From Branchiostoma lanceolatum (taxonomy: Eukaryota; Chordata; Leptocardii; Amphioxiformes; Branchiostomatidae): a DNA stretch of 64,000 nt. Position numbers and translations under genes: made by a program. Position 1 is the first letter of the stretch, and every line of letters starts with the position of its first letter. The stretch is from assembly GCF_035083965.1 (NCBI RefSeq), contig NC_089736.1:12176207-12240206 (forward strand). The letters are read 5' to 3'. A model generated the notes under the pieces. The model made no database searches. It saw nothing but the letters and a program-made list of their open reading frames with translations, and was not told where the DNA came from. This document shows positions 33,666-44,300 of the stretch, piece by piece.

Positions 33666-36600
33666 TTAGTCCGAATCCTCCTCTTCCTTCACTTTCTTTT
33701 CCTTCTTCTTTTTCTTCTTCTTCTTTTCAGAGCTTGGCTGTGGAAAGGAAAATGCATTCGTGAATAGTTTCATCAGGTTGGTAAGTCACTGGATAACAAA
33801 TATTTTTGTATTTATTATTTCATTTATTGGTTCAGCATGTACATGCCAGGGTTGCCCAACTAGCTGTAGTCTATTACTAAGGGCAAACCCATGTGCGGCC
33901 ATAGGACTGTATGTTTTGAACCACTCACACCGGGAAGGACCCCTACTCTTTTCAATAAGTGCGGTGGGTTCTTTAACGTGCTCGAGGTATGGCTCTCCTC
34001 AAACACGGGACTTCCATTTAACGTCCTATCCGAGGGACGTCCCTAACCGAAGCTAGGTACTCATTTACACTTACAGGAAGTGAGGAGAGTCGTGTAAAGT
34101 GCCTTTCCCAAGGGTACAACGTCCGGGCGCATGTCCAGACATGTCTGGGGGCAAGCCGTGATCGAACTCGGGTACCCTTGTTTGATGGCCGAATGTTCTA
34201 GCCGTTACGCCACGTAACAAACACACAACCAAAAGTTTTATTCAAGACTGACTCTTAGGTGACCATCTGTCACCTTCCTCAGGGCAAGTGCGGTTCTGTG
34301 TGGGACTACATCTGTTAGCAGCGACACAACTACTTGTAGTTAGTTAAAGTTTAGTTAAAATCCTCCCACACCATTAGGTGTATAGGGCAGTGGCCATCCC
34401 TGTTTCATAGCCCTGGGCCACACTGTGGTGCAATCACTGCAGCAGGGGGCTAGTCCACTGGCAGTGAAGTGTGTTTAACTTCCATACTGTTTCAGGAGTA
34501 TGTACCATTTTTATCAAGTCTTTGGTATGACTCAATGTGCCTCTTGTCCAGAGGTGTCCTACCCGGGAGTTGAACTCGGGCCTTCTGGTTCCAAGTAATC
34601 AGAACCAGATGTGGTAAGTAACAGAAGCGCAGACCACTACACCACAGGGACACCCCGCAACTACTTGACGTGCATAACACAATTAGTCAGAATAACCCTG
34701 AGGAAGGTGACAGACAGTCATCGAAATGTCGGCCTTGAAAAGAACTCTTGGTAGCGTACAAAGACCTTTGTTATCCACGAAAATGCATCAGTCGTCGATC
34801 AGTTCAGACAGACTAGATTTTTAATATATGAACAACATGAAGTATAACGAATGTCGGACGTTTCGGCCCCCCAAAGATCAGGACGTTTCGGCCCCAGGTC
34901 AAGGACGGTTCTGCCCAAGGAAATCATGTTGATTGCCGATACGCGTCAAGTACCAAGATACGTTGACTGACAAAAGTACACAGTCTCTCTTGAAAATAAT
35001 GTTGATTTTCAATACTCGTTTCGGCCAAATAATATATAAATATCAAAAGGACAAACTCCAAGTTTAACTAATCTAACAAAGAAACGCAGTCTTAACTGAG
35101 AATCATCTTGATTGCCGATGCGCCGGCGGTCAGTGGATTCATACCACGCCATGCAGCGGCGCTAGCTATAGAGATGTTTCAGATTTAATTGTGGTAGGTC
35201 AGTGTGTTTGCTATGCTTAATGTTCAATCGTTTCACACAGATATTCGATCTGTAAATTGCATAGTAACTGTCATACACATAAGAATTAACTGGGCCGAAC
35301 CGTCCTGGACCTGGGGCCGAACTGTCCTAGACTTGGGGCCGAAACGTCGGGGCCGAACTGTCCATGGGCCAAACTGTCCTGATACCGTATAACAATGAAA
35401 CTTATATGAATTTATTGATATCTACAACAGAATATCAATGTACCTCAGGTGTTTCTGGTTCAGTTGCCGTGCTGGCCCCGCCTAACGATTCCTTTTTCTT
35501 TTTGTCTTTCTTCTTCTTTTTCTTTGCTGGTTCAGCCTCCTCTGTTTCCTCAGCTGAAAGAAAAAGTTTCTATATCATAAAAATGTCTCAAAACATGTGA
35601 ACATATATGTATACCGTCAAACCTGCCGAGCAACTACCTGCCTTCAAAGGACACATTGAAACAGTCCCGTCCATTCTTACATAGTTAAGACCCTCTCCAA
35701 GCAACCACCTGTCTTCCATAACCAGCAACCACCTTTTTTTCAGTCCCAAATGGGCCTACACCCTCCCCTGAACAACCAAAATTGATTGACAGCAGCAGCA
35801 TCTAACCCAGCAGCGGCCTCTTTAAAATGAGGATTTCTGCAAGCTCTGGCACTATCAGCCATTCATTCAGTTTCATTTATAATTTTCAACACCAGAATCA
35901 GAAACAATTCTGATACACACTGTATTCTTCACAACAATACCAGTAACAGCACTGTTAAGATAGATGCAGTTGAATTACAGTTAAAATCTGTAAATTCACC
36001 TTTTTGTGTCATCATTTAAAATCAGTAAGCACATAAATACTGCACAGAGTACAAATTGAGCTATTTAGAATTTTGACATATTAACTATAGAAACTGAATG
36101 CACTTGTTTTGGCATTCTAGGAGCAGACAACTGCAAAAAAAATAGTTTGATTGTTACATAAACACAGTTCTGACCACCTTGCCACCATTTAATTTAGAAT
36201 GAATCACTAGCAGAACTGACGTACCTTCATTTGCTGGTTCTTCCTTGACCTTGGACTTCTTCTTCTTCTTGGTTTTCTCGGGAGTCTCCCCTTCTCCCAC
36301 CTCCTCGATCTTCCTCTTCTTTGGCACAGCGGGGAGGGTGGAGTCAGCCGACGCATCAGCTACTTTCACCACACTGCAGTGGAACACAACACTGCCATTT
36401 CAACATCTGTGCATTGATTATGTCTAACATGCGGTTCACCAGATGTTAACGTGAAGCGCGAATCCGCGAGGTTTTATCGGAAATTGATATTTGGCGCGAC
36501 GATCGGGCTGTTTGAAGGCTTGAATCGACGAATTTTGATCAAATTAAGTGGAAGATACCGGAGAAATTGATCAGGGAAAACATGGAAGGAAAACATTGGA

Positions 36601-39600
36601 TGTCTTTAGGGCGTTTTGTCTAAAGTAGGGTGTTTAATTCCCTATCACATTTAGTACAGGGCGCAAACGGGACCGGTGTTGAAATGTTTTATTTCTGCCG
36701 ACTTGAATTTCCATGAATGTTTGTCAAATAAATAATAAAGTTTTGTGGTGCTAAATTACATCTATTTACCGATTGTATACAACGAAGGCCCACATAATTT
36801 CCACCTAAAGAGATGGCATTATTCAAGCTTTGTCTACCAGCAAAACTTGCCCCTCAAAATGCTGGAAATAGCGTTTCAGAGGGTCAAGATTTCAAAATTT
36901 TCCAGGGGAGCTTACCATCGGACCCCCCTAGAATTGTTGTTTATGCACATGTACACTTACAGGTACACAGGTTTAGGTGCAGGTCTGGACCTGAACTACA
37001 AGTAATGGTTAAGTTTCAATAAGGACAAAGGCATGTTCGATCACACTCTAGAGTACAGTATCCTCACCTTTTACTCTCATACTTGTCAGCCTGGGCCTTG
37101 GCCCTGCCAGCTCCGGAGATCTTCCTAAAGTGCCCCTCCTCTATCATCTTCAGCCTGGCCTCTAGTCTGGCCCTGTTCTCCAGACCCATCTCGTTTGACG
37201 TCTCCTCGCCTAAAGCGTCGTACCTGGCTGCTAGAGCTGTCTTAGCCGCCAACATTCTAGATACCTGGGTCAGGATGAATGCATGTCTTTAGTATACAAG
37301 ATATCTGAGTAAAGCCCCTATCACACATAGCTGACCATGGCCTCCCATCTTTTTCCAGACCATGGTTGGGAGATATTTGTGAGCAAGTTTTTCTCTAAAA
37401 TCATAGTAGAGTAGGGATGAGTACCGAAACCCACGTTCAGGTTCAGGTCCGGACCGGTACCCAGAGGTTTCGGTTCAGGTCCGGACCAATTAGGTCCGAC
37501 CTGAACCCATGGCATATTTTGATAATTGCCATAGCGGCATAATTATGCGGCGGCGTTTCGATCTGGTGATATCGTCACAACTGTCCTGCAATGTTTAATA
37601 GCAGTAACGTTACCTCCGGCAGTGAGAATAACCTTCTCACAAAGTTTACACTTTGCCGGTTCTGTGGGAGTTTGATTACATGGTCCCATACAATGCTGTT
37701 AGGGGAATAGCTCGCTGTGACATCGGTGCCCCACAGAGATCAAGCAAACATGACCCCGTCTGGGGTCTAGCGCAAAGAAAAACACGCGAAATATCCAATA
37801 TGGCGCCCACTGGGGGCCAAGTGGACTTCAACCAATCACATCGCTAGCTTCCCTTGACGTCATCAAACCTTGTGAGAATTTGTAAGACTTCAGGAATTTC
37901 ATAATGGTTGCCCAATGTTTTTGTCTTTTTCGAGCGCAAACTTCGCGATCTATGGAAGGTTAAAGATGGTCTAGAACGAAAAACATATATGTGAGTGCTA
38001 GATTTTTTTACCGGTCCAGTACTGAAATAACCGGAAAACTGGGTTTCGGTTTTTTGGACCTGAACCGAAACGTTTTTACAGGTCCAGAACCGGACAGGCA
38101 TAACCGGTACGCATCCCTATAGTAGAAGCTGGTGTGTTACACAGTGGGTCAGTTATACCGGCTATTTACATACAGATACCACGGTTCTGTTGGTACAAAA
38201 TGTAGTGCCAAAACAGCGATGCTTGGATTTTGCAGGATTGGTTCTCACAAAACGACGTGAGCAGCTAGACGACCCACCTTGCCCTTGTTCTTGGGTGTGG
38301 ACTGTCCCACTAGAGAGGCGTGGTAGATGAGACCATATTTGGGCGTGTCGTGTTTAGTCTTGAGTGCCCTGAACAGGGCCTTCTCCGCCCCCAGGATCTG
38401 TACTGTTGACGAGGGGTGCTTTGCCAAATTCAGCAGGGAACCTAGAATAAAAATTTACAAAAACATAAATACAATATCCATTTTAAAACCAGGCAAGCAA
38501 TTCTTTGTCAATTTCATTAACAAAGATCTTATTTTCACTCAGTTTTCTTCATTATCACACAACAGTTAATACAAGAGTAGGAAAAAATCTTGTACCACCC
38601 CTTTAATCCTATGGGGTGGTACATTCCTTCCTGTTTTCCTTCACACAGGACTGTACCATGATGTAGAACGAGGGGAGCACAGCGTACCTGCGTGTGAGAT
38701 GAGTCTAGCCCCCACCAGTTCCCCCACCATTATGGTGAGGTTGGGAGCGATGGCCATCATCCGGCTTTTCAAGTAGTCATACAGCTGCGCCCTGTACTCT
38801 GTAATGTCTATCACCTGCACAAACAAACAAACAAACAAACAACAGGTAGTCATACACCTGTATACAAACAACAATACGTAATGTGTTAAAAAATTTGTAT
38901 TTTCCGAGAACCATAGTACATTGGAACTCCTTGTTATCGAGTACTGTAGGAGCATCCTCACTAAACAGCTTTAAAGAACGGTTGCAGTCAGATATGCAAA
39001 GACAAGGTGTGATAGGCCGTTCAGTGTACATAATATAACCAGCTGCTGCCGCGCCGCGTGCCTGCGAAGCTGTTGTGTTACGCACAGGCAGTATCACAGA
39101 GGTAGCAAAGGTTGACATCATGGTGTTTTAAGGAGACCGTTTTGGATGACGACAGTAAAGCAGATATGACAGTTTGTTTCAGTGGTAGTGACGAAGTGTA
39201 GAGAGATCTTCAGTAGTCATCAGCACACTGTTTTCATCATCAACAAACTGCTGGACTGTATAAAAATACAATCCCCTAAAAATCAAGCTACAATGCCTAC
39301 AAGAATGAATTTTCAAAAACACAAATGCAAGAAATAACATTATATGAATGTTATGGGGTTCAAACAAGTCCGTATGAGTTTCGTATTGACATTTTGTTTT
39401 GGTTGAGGTAAAATTTGCAGGGAAGAAGTTATTTTTTACTTTGATCCATCATTGTACAGCCTTGTTATTGAACTTTAGAAACTACTTCGGCCTCAAACTT
39501 TTCCTCATACTGACTTGATATAAGCACAACTGTGAACCCACAAACATTCATAGAATGCTTTTTCTTGCATGTGTGTTGTCATCATTTATTAGTTTCATTT

Positions 39601-41281
39601 TACGCCTTCAGTGTTCTGGCCAGGCCTTTTCAGCATAGGGGCCCCCGATGCTGTGATCTGGACCCCCGATGCTGTGTTTCTTTCTGGGAAGAACCTTCAT
39701 AAATCTTATAAAAAGTTAATATTTGGCTTTCGAATGAGAATGTAACAGAGGAAAAACTTAACTTCACAAAATTTATCCCTCAAAATGCAGGAAATAGTGC
39801 CTTATTTGGTTATGAATGTCAAAATTTTATGCGGGAAGATGCCAGACTCCCAACCGTTATCATGGCTTTGGCACTCCGCAAGTGACTTGCGCCGTGCAAA
39901 GTTGGCCTTCTGTACCTTACCCCTATGCTGTGAAAAAATCCTGGTGAGAACACTGAACTTAAATCCTTTACATAGGAAAATGCAGAAATTTGCACTGTTT
40001 TATAACCTGCCGCCTTACCTGGTCACACAGGTATGTGATATTATCTATGTCCGTCTCTGCCACTTCCACACCCATGGAGATCTCAGCCGACTTCTTCACC
40101 TGTTCCTCTACTTCTTCAGGTAAGATGTGAGACAGGTCTGTCTTAGACGTGTTCAGTCTGTTACCTGCAGATATTAAAGATAATGTCTTTTATCGGTTTG
40201 TCAACAAACTGAATTAAAAACCAATGTAAAAACGTGGCGTTGCGGTGGCGTAGTGGCAGGGTATTTGGCCCAAGAACCCAGAGATACCAGGTTCGAATCC
40301 GGATTTCCCTGATTTGTCCCGTTGACGTCTCTGTCTAAGCTACCTGCATAGTCCCTTGAACCTTGAACGAGTGATCGGTGATGTCATCTCATGAGACAAT
40401 GGGTTTTTCTGCACCACTCAGTCCGGTCTTCCATTAGTAAATTACATGAAAATCTGTTGCTCCTTTCTTCAGTTATTCTCCTTAGAAGATTTTGACAAAT
40501 ATGCCATTGCAGTTCCAGTGTCACATACCAGGGGGCCCAAAATCGACCTTCACCTTTCTCCCTCCAACACCTACCCACATACCAAATATCATTGCGATCC
40601 ATCTAGACGTTCTTCAGTTATGCTGACTTCAAGCATCCGGACGCACACACAAACCCACACGCAAACACACTCAAAACAATATCATCATGAAAAAGTATTT
40701 TTTCATGGAGATAATAAGAGATACGTACCAATAGCTTTGACAGTTTTGGCGTAGGCCAGGTTGTCTGTGACGACTTTACTGAGCTCTGGGAAGTGCCAGC
40801 CGTACCACTCCTTACACCTCATGATGTAGTTGTTCAACTCTTTGTCCAAATCATCCAAGAGACCTGCAAGGGGAAAGTAAAACATCATGGGCGTCTCTCG
40901 GAAAGGACGTTAAATGGAGGTCCCGTGTTTGGGGAGAGCCACACCCCACACACGTTTAAGAACCCGCCAAACCTTTCGAAAAAGAGTACTTAGGGACATG
41001 CCCCGGTGTGCGATGGTCCAAACCTTCCAGTCGGTATATAGGCTACAAAAGTCTTCAGCAAGTTGAAGTTGGGAGCCTCAAAATAAAAAAAAAGAGCGAG
41101 AGCTAAACCTTCTACTGAAGACTGGATGAACAATATACTGAAACTGAGTAGAAGCAGTGCAAAAAATAGTTACTCAAGCAACTGGATAAAATTTTGAAAC
41201 AGTCAGACATTTCAGATAGTATCCGAGTTGAAGCTGGTTTCATTGTGCATGCATATAGACAGGGCGTCCAAAAATTTTTGA

Positions 41282-41322
<41 letters not shown>

Positions 41323-44300
41323 AGTGAGTGTGCGTGCTTGAGTGAGTGTGTGTGTTTGTGTTCCCGAGTGGGCGCTATGGACTAAGAATTATCTGGTAGC
41401 CTTGCATGTCAATCAATTTATATTATGTGTCCCAGTGTCTGGTATAATGACAACAATAAAGCAGAAGTTACAGTTTGTTTCAGTGGTAGTGACGAAGTGT
41501 AGAGAAATCTTCACTACTTATCAGCACACTGTTTTCATCATCAACAAACTGTTGGACTGCATAAAATACAATCCCCGAAAACCATCTACATGCAAGAAAC
41601 CAAGTCTGGTTACGGTATCAGGAAAAAAAAAGTGTCTGTGTGTGTGTGCAACACATGTACATGTGTATGTAAATACCACAGAAATGGTGCCCCTTGGCAT
41701 TCCCTGCAAAATGAGAGCATCTAATTTCTTTCTTTTCTTTGCGTAGGGCGTCCTGCTAGCTAATAGCCTGCTTACACAGCATACATCGAACCATGTATAC
41801 TCACATATGGCCTGTATGATCATAGTGTCGACCTTGTCTGGGCTGAACTTGAGCTTGTATCTGGACAGTCCGTGGGCCAGACCCAGGGCCATGGCCGCCA
41901 TCTCCTTATTTGGCAGCCCGGTGATGAGGTTATTGACCTGAGACTTGATACATCTCATGAGCTCTGCTATGGCCGTGTTGTGGACACATTGGAGGTCTAA
42001 CTTGTCCTGGAACAACAAAGATAAAAAATTGAAGTTCTGCTGCAGTACCAAGGTCAGATACCAGGGGGCCCAAAATCAGCCTTGAATTTTGGCTTCACAA
42101 CACCCGCCCACATACCAAATATCATCGTAATCCATCCAGGGGTTCTTGAGTTATGCTGACTACAATAGTCCAGAAACACACACAGACACACCAAAAACAA
42201 TATCTCCATTTTTCATGGAGATAACAAAGATACATTTCCAGTGGTTAAGGTCTCATTCCTGAGTTACTCCGTGTGTAGACTCTCAAAGAGTCCGTACGCC
42301 AAAAAATGAACGGCTGCATGAACGTGTGTTTATATCAGTGGGAAATTCCCTTTTAGCCGGCCCAACTGATCTCAAGCGTCAAACTGATGGAAGCTTGTTT
42401 GTAACTGAAGAAATTAGCAGGTAAAGTTCGGCGGTCGCACGCGAGGTCGGACGTGCACAGCCCGACATTGTAGGTGATGCGGTTGTGCGCTCTTCAGCTG
42501 GAAAGTGCCTATTTTTGGGGTGTAGCTAAGTGCAGGTTGTAAAACTGTTGGCAAAAAAAACGTTTATAGTGCCAACATAAAACCTTTAAAAACCCTTCTT
42601 TTCCTTAAAAATTTTGGCCCAATCTAGAGACCATATGTAATTAGGAAATAGAAAGACTTTTTGTCCGTTTGGACTGATTTGCAATGATAAAATTTTAGCA
42701 GTTGACAAGTGACCGTTAAAGTAGCTAAAATCAAGTTACCATTAGCAAATCAAGAATTAAAGTAGCCTGGTCTGTTTCTACAAACTAACCTTGATGGCAT
42801 TGCCCAGTTTGGCGTCTGCTACGGCCAGTTCCTCGTGAGCCTCCTTCGCTACGATCTTCTTCAGCATCTTCTTCATGGTTTTGCTCATCTTGCCTTCCAC
42901 CGCCGCCGTGGCAGCTGGAAACATGGGGGAGAAAGACACCTGTCAATCACCTGGCTTCTGCCTTCTGATTGGTCTTACTAGCACATTTAATTAAATCACT
43001 GATTACCAGACCTGTCCCTCAGTCCTGGGATGGAAATTCGCTTCCCAGGACAGACAAAAATTTTACTCTGTCCGTCCAATAAAAATCTTTAATTCCTACC
43101 TGTCAATCACCTGGCTTCTTCCTTCTGATTGGTCAAGCACATTTAAATCACTGATTACCAGGGCTGTCCCTGTCCCAGGATGGAAACTTGCTTATCAGGA
43201 CGGACAGAAATTTCACTCTCCAAAAAAATCTATATTTCATTTCATGGAAATGATAAAAATGTATTTTCATGAGCCTTAACTGACAGATATTAATTATAAT
43301 ATACACTATAATCAGTTACAATGTAAACTGAAGGGACCACCCTAAAGATTAATAATAAACTTAACTGACAGATTTAGCAATGAAAATTAACAACACGGGA
43401 TCCCAAACGATGAGTGAGATGGGAAAAGAATCTAAAGCTGGAGACAGCACTGCTGATTATATTATTTCACAATCTTCTTATGTTGTATTGTAAAAACGTT
43501 TAAACTTGTATTGTCATTATTAGCATTATGTATTTACAATAAAAAAAAGATAAAGCAGGCATCCCCAATTGAGGTGAAGCATATTCAGTATTTACAATAA
43601 TGAATAATTTTCTTGATATAAACTGAGAAATTATTATATTTTCTCAGTTTTTCATATCAAGCCTCAACTTACCAGATAGCGCCTCTGTTGTGTCATCAAA
43701 CTTCTGGAAGTGCTTGAGTTTCACGCTAAAGATTCAAACAAAAACACATCTCGTTAAGGATGAAACAAAAACCTTACCGAGGAAACACTTCAAGCAGACG
43801 TGACAGTTTGTTTCAGTGGTAGTGACGAAGTGTAGAGAAATCTTCAGTAGTCATCAGCACACTGTTCTCATCATTAACAAACTGTTGGAATGTAGAAAAA
43901 ATACAATCCCCAACAAACCATCCCTCATAACTATCTACAAACTCAAAAAGTATACTATTAGGCTCGCCCCTGAGGCGTCACCAAAAAAATTGATCTCCCC
44001 ACACCAAATTCATCTTGGAAGGTAAGATGTACAACTTATTTTTTAAAAACAAAATTTTGGAATCTCTTTGTTACAATGTAGCGCTGGTCATAAAAGGAAT
44101 AATGCTTATCAAGTACAATGCTGCATACACAAATATGTGCTAAGATTAGTAAGAAATCAGACAATACAGAAGTTCTTACATTTTGCTGGCCTTTTCTGGC
44201 GTCTCAAAGTCCTTGAAAAGTTCCTCAGTCTCCTGTAGTTTCTTCTCATTCAGTAACTGTGGAAAAAATACATTCATTTTTTGTAAGTGCACTTTCTTTA

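Noticed and set aside
34500-34665. tRNA gene on the minus strand
   Set aside because: tRNA-like boxes are separated by an extra insert and lack a proper acceptor stem; a SINE is more likely.
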